Of a DNA stretch of 63,970 bases, positions 27,612-36,122 are shown piece by piece; position 1 is the first letter of the stretch, and every line of letters starts with the position of its first letter. The stretch is from Rhodoferax sp. (lineage in GTDB: Bacteria; Pseudomonadota; Gammaproteobacteria; Burkholderiales; Burkholderiaceae_C). Location: the NCBI RefSeq assembly GCF_025356155.1, contig NZ_JANXUQ010000119.1, positions 1-63,970 on the forward strand. Direction: 5' to 3'. Under the pieces are notes generated by a model. The model had not been told where the DNA came from and searched no databases. It saw only the letters and a list, made by a program, of their open reading frames with translations. Both the position numbers and the translations under genes were made by a program.

Positions 27612-28595
27612 TTACCAACGGGAGTGAACCAGCGGTTTGATTCGGACTTCATAGATCTCTCGCACTGCGGTCATGATTTCGGGTGGCAACGGTTCTAGAT
27701 CAGATGCCGCGGCGTTATCCTTGACCTGCGCCGCCTTTCGCCCTCCTGGAATCACGCTGGACACTGCTTCGCTCATCAGCACCCAGCGCAACGCCCACTG
27801 CGCCATCGTGATGGACGCAGGCACTAGTTGGGCTAGCTCGTGAACTGCATCGAGCGCTGCGTCATAGTCCACTCCCGAGAAAGTATCGCCGAGGTCGAAC
27901 GCCGCGCCTTGACGGTTGTAGGCGCGATGGTCACTAGGTTCAAATTGCGTGTTTTTGGTCAGCTTTCCGGTTAGCATTCCAGATGAAAGTGGAAGCCGCG
28001 CGAGCACGCCTACTCCGCGTCGCCGAGCCTCGGCTAGGAACAACTCGGCCGGGCGCTGACGAAAGATGTTGTAGACAATCTGCACGGACTGGACAATCGG
28101 GAACTCAATGGCCTTGAGCCCCTCTTCGACACGATTGACACTGACACCAGCAAAACGAATTTTTCCAGCGCGAACCAAGTCCTCTAAAACTTCAAACACT
28201 TCCGGCCTATAGTAGACGTCAGTAGGAGGGGAGTGGAGCTGCAGTAGGTCAATCGTTTCGACCCCAAGATTCTTTAGACTGCGCTCCACAAAAGCCGATA
28301 GGTTCGCTCGGGTGTATCCATCGGCGACGTGCGGGTCTAGTCGCAGCCCAGCTTTGGTTGCGATGTAGAACGGCTCACTGCGCTCACGTCGAAGCGCTCC
28401 AAGTAGCCGCTCGCTGCGGCCGTCGCCATAGACATCAGCGGTATCAAAAAAGTTGATACCGCTGTCTAGCGCGCGATGCAGCGTCTTAAGCGCCTCAGCC
28501 TCATCGACCGTGCCCCACGAACCGCCTATAGCCCAGCCGCCAAAGCCGACGGTAGAGACCATCCACCCGGTTCTTCCCAGTGTTCGATATTTCAT
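27612..28595 (-). CDS. Aldo/keto reductase
   Basis: The 327-residue TIM-barrel NADPH oxidoreductase begins MKYRTLGRTGWMVSTVGFG. The catalytic tetrad is visible: Asp and Tyr in NFFDTADVYGDGRSE, Lys in FYIATKAGL and His in LLQLHSPPTD. The cofactor region VSSVIPGGRKAAQVKDN is intact. The pathway substrate is probably a carbonyl intermediate. It lies 162 bp downstream of the molybdopterin enzyme on the same strand. Confidence 0.92.
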   Translation of the reverse strand: MKYRTLGRTGWMVSTVGFGGWAIGGSWGTVDEAEALKTLHRALDSGINFFDTADVYGDGRSERLLGALRRERSEPFYIATKAGLRLDPHVADGYTRANLSAFVERSLKNLGVETIDLLQLHSPPTDVYYRPEVFEVLEDLVRAGKIRFAGVSVNRVEEGLKAIEFPIVQSVQIVYNIFRQRPAELFLAEARRRGVGVLARLPLSSGMLTGKLTKNTQFEPSDHRAYNRQGAAFDLGDTFSGVDYDAALDAVHELAQLVPASITMAQWALRWVLMSEAVSSVIPGGRKAAQVKDNAAASDLEPLPPEIMTAVREIYEVRIKPLVHSRW

Positions 28596-28757
28596 AGCCT
28601 TAACCTTTCAAATTTTGGGATCGCTAAGCGACCGTTGCTTCGTGTATTCGTCGGAATTGTTGCTTCGGAGGGTCGCCTCGCGGGGTGACTTATAGAGGTA
28701 TTGCCCCGGCGAACCTGCTGAATTTGTCTACGTTCAACCGCAACGAGGTAACCCTGC

Positions 28758-30866
28758 CTAATCGACTGCGGACAGCGAGCTATCAGAAGCAGGGGTCAAC
28801 GTGCTTGATCCCTCAAGACTGGGCTCGATATCAACACGGTTGTCACCAAAAACAGCGCCCCCTCCCATGTCGGCGTCGCGCTCGTCTACGGTAGCGTTAA
28901 TACTTGTACCGCCACCGTTTTTTGGCCAAGCACCTTTGGTGGTCGCTAGCACGCCAGGGCGGACGGCGTCGCTGACTAAGAGCGCCGCGGCGAACGCACC
29001 ACGATCATTAAACACTCGGACACTTTGACCACTGGCCATGCCGCGAGCAGTCGCGTCGGTAGGGTGAATGACCAAGGTTGGCGGACCACTTCGCCGACTC
29101 AACGAAGGATGGTTAGCAAAGATCGTGTTGATCGCGTAGTGCGACGCGCCGACCACAAGCACAAACGGATAGCGTGTGGCCAAGTTCGCGTCCTCAACCT
29201 CGCGCGGTGGGGTGTAGCCGGGCAGCGGATCGTGGCCATCGGCTTCAGCCCGTGCGGAGAAGAATTCCAGTTTCCCAGACGGAGTCGGAAACCCGTCCGC
29301 AAATGGCACGAACGGTGTGGGATAGTTTAGGCGAACCCAGCCCTCGCGTCGTAACCGATCAAGGGTAATACCAGAAAGTGATGGATGATCGGAGTCTAGG
29401 AGTTGGGCAGCGAGTTCTTCGTCGGAATCGAACAGCGCGGACTCGGTCAGGCCCATTCTTCGAGCTAGCCGCCGGAATGTTTCAGATGTCGACAAACACT
29501 CACCCGGTGGAGCGACTGCCGGTTCGTTCCACGCCAAATAGATATGTCCGTAACCGTCATGGAGGTCGGCGTGCTCAGTCTGCATAGTCGCAGGCAGGAC
29601 CAGATCGGCATAGTCGGCCGTGTCGGTGGCGAATTGTTCAATCACCACCGTAAACAGGTCGTCGCGTAACAGCCCCTGTCGGATTTTCTGCTGGTGAGGC
29701 GTGCTCGCCATCGGATTTGCTGCGTAAACGATTAACGCTTTCACGGGAGGATCCTGCACGTCGAGCAAGCCTTCGCCCAGCCGCGTCATCGACAAGGAGC
29801 GCACTGGTCGTTCGCGCAGATCGTCGCGGACTAGCGCGGCGCGGTTGGCGCCGAAATAGCCATCGGTTGTGTATACCAGGCCTCCGCCAGGGCGCCGCCA
29901 GTCCCCGGTTACGCCGGGGATGCAGGCGAGAGTTCGAAGTGTCATGCCGCCACCAGCATGGCGCTGCACTCCCTGCGCTGTTCGGATGGCTGTGGGACGG
30001 GTGTGCGCGATCCGAGTGCCAAGGGCGACGATGCATGACGCGTCAATCCCAGTTATTGCAGCAACGCGCTCGGGTGGATACTCGAGAATGCGACGCCGGA
30101 ACGCATCCCAGCCCAACGTGTGGCGGGCAAGGTACTCTCGGTCCTCGGCTCCGAGGGCGAGAATGGTGTGCAGCAGTCCGAGGGCGAGCGCTGCGTCGGT
30201 GCCTGGAATCGGAGCAAGATGCTCATCCGCTTGTCGGGCGGTGCGAGTACGTACAGGATCGATCACGACGACATACGCGCCGCGCTTACGCGCGGCTTGC
30301 ACGAATCGCCACTGGTGGTGGCCCGACGTCAAGGTGTTGACACCCCATAGCAGGATGAGTTGTGCATCGGCAAGCGCCTCGGGTTCTATTCCGCGCGGTG
30401 CACCAATCGTATATTCGAGGCCAACTAAACCTGCGATAGAGCAAATTGTCATGTCATGGTTCGATGCGCCTAGCACGTTCCACAACCGGCTACCTGCGCG
30501 CCCCTGGATCCCCTGCAAGAAACCGAGTGTCCCCGTTCCCTGATATGGCCAAATTGCCTCACCGCCATGCTGTGTGATGATCTTCTGAAACCGTTCGGCT
30601 ATCTCACCGAGTGCGTCATCCCAAGTAATTCTGGAAAACGTGCCGCTTCCCTTTGGGCCCGTCCGACGCATCGGGTAGAGCAACCGATCAGGAGCGGCCG
30701 TGTGTTCGAGGTAGTGGTTCACCTTTGCGCACAGCATGCCGTGTGTCATCGGGTGATCGGATCGACCATGGAGCTTAATCGCGACGCCGTCGCGCACAGT
30801 GACTTGCCATGCGCAACCGTCTGGACAATCTAGCGGGCAAGCGCCCATGAAAGTTTGTTCATTCAC
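28758..30866 (-). CDS. Molybdopterin-dependent oxidoreductase with one 4Fe-4S cluster
   Basis: The protein has about 702 residues. CPLDCPDGC near the N-terminus plus GMLCAK gives the four cysteines of a 4Fe-4S cluster. The molybdopterin domains show GSRLWNVLGASNHDMT, LWGVNTLTSGHH, VIDPVRTRTA, FATDTADYADLVLPATMQTEH and the C-terminal MASGQSVRVFND. No Tat signal is seen, so it should be cytoplasmic. I choose GTG 30866, which has GAGGAGG 8 bp upstream and makes a 4-bp overlap with the aminotransferase stop; GTG 30875 overlaps that site. It belongs to the CPLDCPD group of COG0243, mostly uncharacterised. A molybdoenzyme in an amino-acid operon is unusual. Confidence 0.88.
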   Translation of the reverse strand: MNEQTFMGACPLDCPDGCAWQVTVRDGVAIKLHGRSDHPMTHGMLCAKVNHYLEHTAAPDRLLYPMRRTGPKGSGTFSRITWDDALGEIAERFQKIITQHGGEAIWPYQGTGTLGFLQGIQGRAGSRLWNVLGASNHDMTICSIAGLVGLEYTIGAPRGIEPEALADAQLILLWGVNTLTSGHHQWRFVQAARKRGAYVVVIDPVRTRTARQADEHLAPIPGTDAALALGLLHTILALGAEDREYLARHTLGWDAFRRRILEYPPERVAAITGIDASCIVALGTRIAHTRPTAIRTAQGVQRHAGGGMTLRTLACIPGVTGDWRRPGGGLVYTTDGYFGANRAALVRDDLRERPVRSLSMTRLGEGLLDVQDPPVKALIVYAANPMASTPHQQKIRQGLLRDDLFTVVIEQFATDTADYADLVLPATMQTEHADLHDGYGHIYLAWNEPAVAPPGECLSTSETFRRLARRMGLTESALFDSDEELAAQLLDSDHPSLSGITLDRLRREGWVRLNYPTPFVPFADGFPTPSGKLEFFSARAEADGHDPLPGYTPPREVEDANLATRYPFVLVVGASHYAINTIFANHPSLSRRSGPPTLVIHPTDATARGMASGQSVRVFNDRGAFAAALLVSDAVRPGVLATTKGAWPKNGGGTSINATVDERDADMGGGAVFGDNRVDIEPSLEGSSTLTPASDSSLSAVD

Positions 30867-32005
30867 CGCGAACACCTCCTCAACCCACCCAGAACAGCTG
30901 AAATTCGCTGCAGCGCTTCGGCGAGGTACTCTGGCTCAACACCATGGGTTATCCGTAGGTGGTGCTCAACACCGAAGTGAGCACCAGGGATCACAAGAAC
31001 GCCTGCGCGACGTATCGCGTCCGCTATCTCAAGGCTTCCTTCGGACAGATGGTAACGAACAAAGCCCGAGGCAGTAGCAACAGGATCGACCATTGAGAGT
31101 AGCCCATCGCTGGCGTCGACCCATACCCGCAGCGCGTCGCTGCCTACGCGGACAAATCTGCGAGTCCGGTTAAGAAGTCGCTCGCGAACCGGTGTCGTAA
31201 ATGCCCGCTCTGCAATCGCCGTTGCAAACTTGGCGGGGGCAATTGTTGCGTAATGATGGCGACGCTCGACCTGCTCCCTTAACGCGGCTGGGGCGACGAC
31301 CCAACCGATTCTGATACCCGGTAGCGCGAATGCCTTGGACATGCTGCCTACGCAAACGACGCGGTCGTAGCGACCCCACAACGTCGAAGTTACTGCGCCG
31401 GCAGCCTCTGTTCCTCGATGAACCTCATCGACCACCAGCCATGCCCCGACCCGAGCAGCAGCCGAGACGAGTGCGCATATGTCATGCTCAGAGAGCACAG
31501 CGCCAGTCGGGTTGTTGGGATGTGTGACAACGATTGCTCTCGTATCCGCGCGAACCGCGCGCATAAGCTGATCAATTGAAAGCTGCCAGCCACGTGCCTC
31601 TTCCAGCGCGACCGTATCCACTCGCACTCCACGGTTGTTTAGGCAGCCAGTAAGTTGCGGGTAGCCAGGCATGACGACTACGGCATGGCCTCCCGGTTCG
31701 ACAACCGCCTCTAACACAATTGCATTCGCCTCAGTTCCACCGACAGTGACTAGCACGTCCGTGGCGCTAGCGCCATGCCAGGCGGCAATATGGCCGCGTA
31801 AAAGGTCCGAACCAGCGAGGTCCCCGTAGCCTTGATCGACATTGAGCATTTCCTCAAGGTCAGCAGGATCACTAACGACATCGCTGAGTCTAGCGGGCTG
31901 ACAACCACTGTCAGCTAGGCTGTAGGTAGACGAAGCCTCGTGGCGTGATTGCCACTCGACGAGGTCAAACGGGGAAAAATTCATGGGGTTAGCAGTTCTC
32001 AACAT
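30863..32005 (-). CDS. PLP-dependent aminotransferase, class I/II fold
   Basis: The protein has 380 residues, or 373 from the alternative ATG at 31984. It has GGTEANAIVLEA, THPNNPTGAVL, WLVVDEVHRGTE and the PLP lysine in VGSMSKAFALPGIRIGW. The later FVRYHL region with a C-terminal LRITHGVE is typical of the fold. It resembles the group containing capreomycidine synthase VioD, where such enzymes do beta-elimination/cyclisation rather than transamination; the assignment within the fold is inference. It starts 5 bp after the DapF-like stop. Confidence 0.88.
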   Translation of the reverse strand: MLRTANPMNFSPFDLVEWQSRHEASSTYSLADSGCQPARLSDVVSDPADLEEMLNVDQGYGDLAGSDLLRGHIAAWHGASATDVLVTVGGTEANAIVLEAVVEPGGHAVVVMPGYPQLTGCLNNRGVRVDTVALEEARGWQLSIDQLMRAVRADTRAIVVTHPNNPTGAVLSEHDICALVSAAARVGAWLVVDEVHRGTEAAGAVTSTLWGRYDRVVCVGSMSKAFALPGIRIGWVVAPAALREQVERRHHYATIAPAKFATAIAERAFTTPVRERLLNRTRRFVRVGSDALRVWVDASDGLLSMVDPVATASGFVRYHLSEGSLEIADAIRRAGVLVIPGAHFGVEHHLRITHGVEPEYLAEALQRISAVLGGLRRCSR

Positions 32006-32010
32006 TGTAG

Positions 32011-32871
32011 TTATTCGAGTGCAACGAGATGTTCGACGAGGTCACACGCCAGACGTCCCTCGATTACAGAACGCGACTCGCCTGTCAAATGTATTTCGCG
32101 TGACGGTGTTATGGAGACCATAAGCTTCCCCCCTGGCATGTGCACGGTGACCTTCGGTTCGGTCAGGCCTATCGCATGGAGCACACTCGCAATCGCACAC
32201 GCACTGCTGCCGGAAGCTAGCGTGTAGCCCGACCCGCGCTCCCAAATTTCGGCGTCCAAATTGCCTCTGTCGCGCACTCGGACGAACTGTACGTTTGTTC
32301 CCTGCGGAAACATCTCGTGTCTCGCGATCAGCGGCCCGAACTTCAGCGCCAACTCTTGCGAGCAGTTCTCGACAAGCACTACGCAGTGCGGGTTTCCTAC
32401 GTTGACACAACCGATTCTGAATATCTCGCCGTTGACTTCGAGTCGCTCATTAAGCAGGGTACGCTTTGGCCCGGTCGCTGGTATCCGATGGCTGTCGAAA
32501 GTGCAGTCGCCCATCGCGATCGTAAACACTCCTTTGTCTAGATCAACGACTTTGACCGCAGCATCGCCGGCGGGCGTTCGCAATATGAAGCTTTCACCGG
32601 AGACGTGGCCATGATTGAGTAAATAGTGGGCGAACACTCTCAACCCGTTACCACTTTTTTTACACTCACTACCATCCGAATTGAAGATTTGAAGCCGGAT
32701 CGCATCGTCATCGAAAAATGGGCCGTACAACACTCCGTCAGCACCTATACCTCGATGACGGTCGCACAACCGCTTGACCGACGCTTCGGTGACACGTATC
32801 GCAATACGCGTCGGGTCAAGGACAATGTAGTCATTCCCCAACGCTTCGTACTTTGCAAACTCGGCAGTCAT
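32011..32871 (-). CDS. DapF-like protein with both catalytic cysteines replaced by serine
   Basis: The 286-residue protein has the diaminopimelate epimerase fold and substrate motifs: LGNDYIVLD, DRHRGIGADGVL, NSDGSECKKSGNGLR, VNVGNPHCVV and ERGSGYTLASGSSACA. In DapF the two acid/base cysteines sit in CGNG and ACGT/SG; here they are Ser73 and Ser220, confirmed by AGT and TCC codons. Neutral serine is a poor substitute for thiolate chemistry, so classical DAP epimerisation is doubtful. It overlaps the 2OG oxygenase stop by 4 bp. It could be an isomerase on another substrate or a binding protein. Confidence 0.9.
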   Translation of the reverse strand: MTAEFAKYEALGNDYIVLDPTRIAIRVTEASVKRLCDRHRGIGADGVLYGPFFDDDAIRLQIFNSDGSECKKSGNGLRVFAHYLLNHGHVSGESFILRTPAGDAAVKVVDLDKGVFTIAMGDCTFDSHRIPATGPKRTLLNERLEVNGEIFRIGCVNVGNPHCVVLVENCSQELALKFGPLIARHEMFPQGTNVQFVRVRDRGNLDAEIWERGSGYTLASGSSACAIASVLHAIGLTEPKVTVHMPGGKLMVSITPSREIHLTGESRSVIEGRLACDLVEHLVALE

Positions 32872-33626
32872 GGATACTCAAGAGTCATCGCGTTCTCCAG
32901 ATGCGACGCCTCTTTGTGCACGTGAGCCTCAGCTCCTCGACCCTCTCCGATAGCGCGCCTTTCAAAGTCATCGCCATACCACTTGTCAGCCCAACGTGAG
33001 AAAGCGACAACCACGGTGTCACGGTAGGCTTCGCAATTGGCATCAATCGGCTCGATCTCGTCCACGTAATGCCATAGGTTCCGATCATTGAACACGACAC
33101 CTTGATCGACCCCAATCGTTGTCGCAAAAAATGGCGTGTCCTTATCGTCAGCGTGGCGAAGGCTCATTTCGGCGCCATTGATGTTGGATCGGTTGTATAC
33201 ACCGATGAAAACGTATTCATGGCCGTCACGGTGAACCCCCTCGGGCACGATGACACCTTGACGTTCTTTATCGACAAAGATCCGATACTGATGCACGTTA
33301 ATCTGCCAAGGCTCGCCGATAGGAAGCGGGATTGCTTCGGCCGCAAGGCGAATGTGACTGGTGAAATCGGTGAGCAGTGGTTGGTACTCTCTTTTGATTC
33401 CCCCTGCTACGTTGTTGTACTTCGAGTACGTGACATAAGCGCGGTGCGGCAATTGCTCGAACTGCCAGTCTCCATCCTGATAAATCATGCGGTACTGCGC
33501 AAATCGACGAAACCGATTTTTAACTGGGATGTAGGTGTCGAGCGCCAGGTCGCGGAAGCTGTCGCGATCACGCTCGTTGAGCGGTGGCAAATCGAAGATT
33601 TGGAATTGCTGTGTATTGAGTGCCAT
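32868..33626 (-). CDS. 2-oxoglutarate/Fe(II) dioxygenase, amino-acid hydroxylase type
   Basis: The 252-residue protein starts at MALNTQQFQIFDLPPL (33626). The metal motif is HRDGHEYVFIG (His and Asp), the distal ligand His in NLWHYVDEI, and the 2OG-binding Arg in YRDTVVVAFSRW. This matches the 2OG-Fe_Oxy_2 family (PF10014), which includes bacterial L-isoleucine dioxygenase and related free-amino-acid hydroxylases. It lies 10 bp after the diiron oxidase and overlaps the DapF-like gene by 4 bp. Hydroxylation of a free aliphatic amino acid is the best inference. Confidence 0.88.
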   Translation of the reverse strand: MALNTQQFQIFDLPPLNERDRDSFRDLALDTYIPVKNRFRRFAQYRMIYQDGDWQFEQLPHRAYVTYSKYNNVAGGIKREYQPLLTDFTSHIRLAAEAIPLPIGEPWQINVHQYRIFVDKERQGVIVPEGVHRDGHEYVFIGVYNRSNINGAEMSLRHADDKDTPFFATTIGVDQGVVFNDRNLWHYVDEIEPIDANCEAYRDTVVVAFSRWADKWYGDDFERRAIGEGRGAEAHVHKEASHLENAMTLEYP

Positions 33627-33636
33627 CGTCAGTGCC

Positions 33637-34656
33637 TCACAAGGTTTCGAGGGAGTTCGTGCGCGCGAGCAGCGCATCTAGGTAGCGCGCAGACGTGTTG
33701 AGTCGAACTAGTGCGCCGCTTGCGATTTCGCGTCCAATGTTTGGATCGCGATCAACCGTCGGTTCGATCACGTTCTTAAGCCAACCGACGGCGTGCCCTG
33801 CGTCAACCTCAATGTGGATGTCGTGATAACGGATGCCTTCCAATGGCAGTTCGAGACGTCGCCACGCTTGTGTCAGCGAGCGAAAGCGGCGAGGAGCGAG
33901 GTATTCAGTCACACCGAAATATCCGATCGCTTTGTAGTAGTGACGGCGTGATAGGGCCAGAGCCGCCGACAGATTTCCACACAACTTTGCTTCGATTTGG
34001 AGATTTTCCTTGATGTAGCTCGAATCGATATTGATTGCGGATAGCGTACGCGCGAACAGAGCACTATGCTCACTCCCGTGCTCACCAATGCCCATTTCAT
34101 CCCAATAGTTGGCTGCGATCTCCATTTTTTCGCGCCCTTGCGTACCAATCTGAATCAACGCAAGGATGTCATCGAAGCGTGGATCGAGACTAGTTTCCTG
34201 TGCAAGCAAGAATCGCATGTCCTCACGCGTTCCATGCTCCGGCAAATACGATTGATAGTACGGGTGACGGCTGGCTGGGTGGCCAGAAATTAGTAGCTTG
34301 AGCCACTGCACGAATTCGCGACCGTTGGTCGGGTAGTCACTGACCAGGTCCCGGACAGATGCAAGTTCGTCATCAAGCATCGACTTTTCGAAGATTGCGG
34401 CAATATCGCGTAAAACCGGCTGTGTCTCGCACTCGCTTTCCGAGACTTCCTGGCGACTAAAGTCGCGCTGATAGATTACCGCGAGGAAGTTATGCATGAA
34501 CTGGTACGCCTGCGCTCCATCGGGGCTATTCGCCCGCTGGATAAGCTCGGCGCACTCCCCAGCGATTCGACCCCGCAACGCGTAATCGCTATTTAAGGCG
34601 TTCCAAGCAGTGGATCCCATGCTGCCTAGTTGCTGCATCAGCGAATTTAGGTGCAT
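33637..34656 (-). CDS. Heme-oxygenase-like diiron oxidase (iron-containing redox enzyme)
   Basis: The protein has 339 residues from the ATG at 34656, which has AAGGA 7 bp upstream; ATGs at 34671 and 34686 are alternatives. Likely metal ligands occur in order: FLLAQETSLDPRF (Glu), ANYWDEMGIGEHGSEHSALF (Glu, His) and GVTEYL with YHDIHIEVDAGHAVGW (Glu, His, Asp, His). This is the Haem_oxygenas_2 pattern shared with UndA, SznF, BesC and PolF, which oxidise amino or fatty acids with O2. It is first in the operon, divergent from LysR. It probably desaturates, N-oxygenates or fragments an amino acid. Confidence 0.87.
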   Translation of the reverse strand: MHLNSLMQQLGSMGSTAWNALNSDYALRGRIAGECAELIQRANSPDGAQAYQFMHNFLAVIYQRDFSRQEVSESECETQPVLRDIAAIFEKSMLDDELASVRDLVSDYPTNGREFVQWLKLLISGHPASRHPYYQSYLPEHGTREDMRFLLAQETSLDPRFDDILALIQIGTQGREKMEIAANYWDEMGIGEHGSEHSALFARTLSAINIDSSYIKENLQIEAKLCGNLSAALALSRRHYYKAIGYFGVTEYLAPRRFRSLTQAWRRLELPLEGIRYHDIHIEVDAGHAVGWLKNVIEPTVDRDPNIGREIASGALVRLNTSARYLDALLARTNSLETL

Positions 34657-35220
34657 CGTTTTTTCCTTCATAGTTTCTACTCCCATAGTTTCTACTTACA
34701 CAATTTCTACTCATTCATTTTTGATTCTCATCATCAAGTTCGACCACCGTTCAGTTGGCATTGGTCCACTCTGCATCGCAACGAAAACACCCCTCATGTT
34801 TGCCATTTGCACTTAATTGGGCACGCGCTTGTTCCCAGTCCGGCACATCAACATCACAGCAGGCGTGCGGCGAACAGTAAAACGCGCAGCGGGGGATGCC
34901 TAGGGCACCTATGTGGGTGCGTTCGAGCTGACCCCTTCGGTCAGTTTCGCGATCAGGTTACTTATGCGGATCGCGGCAGGCTCTGAGCCTGGCTCAGCAG
35001 ATAGTCGAACTGATGCGTTCTCCCAACCAAGTCACAGTCGCCCATCAACGCCATAACTTGGCATTTACTTGGCGAAGAAACGTTGAAACTTAGCGCGTAC
35101 TCAATGCGGGGAGATATTTTCAGTCTGGTCATGTTGCAATTGTGCAGGAGACTAAGCCTGTAATTCATCGCATTGTTCAGACTGCTATTATTCGATTTTC
35201 GAATACTGGAGTACCAACTC
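34657..35220. promoter_or_regulatory. Divergent intergenic region between diiron oxidase operon and LysR
   Basis: The 564-bp region has no convincing gene. Three copies of a TTTCTACT string (34675-34714) follow one another in front of the oxidase gene. LysR regulators commonly bind such divergent regions, but I see no clean T-N11-A site that I can defend. The part near 34920 (CCCCTTCGGTCAG) looks like an IS or terminator remnant. Confidence 0.45.
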
Positions 35221-36087
35221 ATGCCAGCTACTGACTTGCAACTCGATTGGGTGAGGTCTTTCGTGGCGGTGGTTGACGCTGGCTCGTTGACAGCTGCCGC
35301 ACCACTAGTGCACCGCTCGCAATCAGCGCTGAGCATGCAGATTCGAAAGCTGGAGAACGCAGTTGGTCGCCCGGTGCTCAACCGCGGTCCGCGCAATTTG
35401 GAGCTAACGCCCACAGGGCTCGAATTGTTGGGTCACGCCCGACGGCTGCTGGAGGTACATGCAGAGGCACAGGCGGCATTGCATACCCCAGCCCTAACTG
35501 GCCACGTGATAATGGGTGTTCCCGAAGACTATGCACCCGCCTACCTGACGCCGGTTCTGCGCAGCTTTGCATCGCGAAATGCCCACGTGGAGATCACGCT
35601 GGTGTGCGAGCAGTCGACCACGCTACAGCCGAAAATCTCGCGCGGTGAGATCGACCTGGCGCTTGTCTCGCGAGACCGCGCGAACCGCGGCAGGCTGCTA
35701 TTTCGTGAGCCGCTCGTTTGGGTAGGAGCTCCGCAGCACGACATCTGGCGGCGCGATCCTTTGCCGATCGCGGCGTACGAGCCCGGCAGCGTAGTACGCC
35801 GCTATGCGCTAGCTGCACTTGCTGCGCAGCGGCGCGAGTATCGTGTTGTCTACAACAGCCCGAGCCTCGCCGGTCAGTTAGCAGCAGTGGAAAGTGGTCT
35901 CGCCGTAGCCGTTCTCACCCGTTGTAGCGTACCGCCAGACCTTCAGCAGTTACAAACCAAGCATGGTCTGCCTGCGCTGCCGTCGCTAGAAGTGGCGGTG
36001 GTGCGAAGCCGGGCCTCGGCCGGCAAGATTGCAGTTGATGCGCTACTTGAGGAGGTGAAGCGCACGCTACAGCGACCAGTAAATTGA
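35221..36087 (+). CDS. LysR-family transcriptional regulator
   Basis: The 288-residue protein starts at MPATDLQLDWVRSFVAV (35221). The N-terminal winged HTH reads GSLTAAAPLVHRSQSALSMQ and IRKLENAVGRPVLNR. The substrate-binding domain follows (about 90-280), with LTGHVIMGVPEDYAPAYL. It is divergent from the oxidase operon and convergent with the exporter, so it is the likely pathway-specific regulator, perhaps responding to an amino-acid intermediate. Confidence 0.92.
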   Translation: MPATDLQLDWVRSFVAVVDAGSLTAAAPLVHRSQSALSMQIRKLENAVGRPVLNRGPRNLELTPTGLELLGHARRLLEVHAEAQAALHTPALTGHVIMGVPEDYAPAYLTPVLRSFASRNAHVEITLVCEQSTTLQPKISRGEIDLALVSRDRANRGRLLFREPLVWVGAPQHDIWRRDPLPIAAYEPGSVVRRYALAALAAQRREYRVVYNSPSLAGQLAAVESGLAVAVLTRCSVPPDLQQLQTKHGLPALPSLEVAVVRSRASAGKIAVDALLEEVKRTLQRPVN

Positions 36088-36122
36088 ATTTAGACGTGTG
36101 TGTTTCTCTTCAAGTGGTGGTC

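Noticed and set aside
29638..30543. ORFs opposite or out of frame to the molybdoenzyme
   Set aside because: Shadows of the high-GC coding frame; arginine/serine-rich without motifs.
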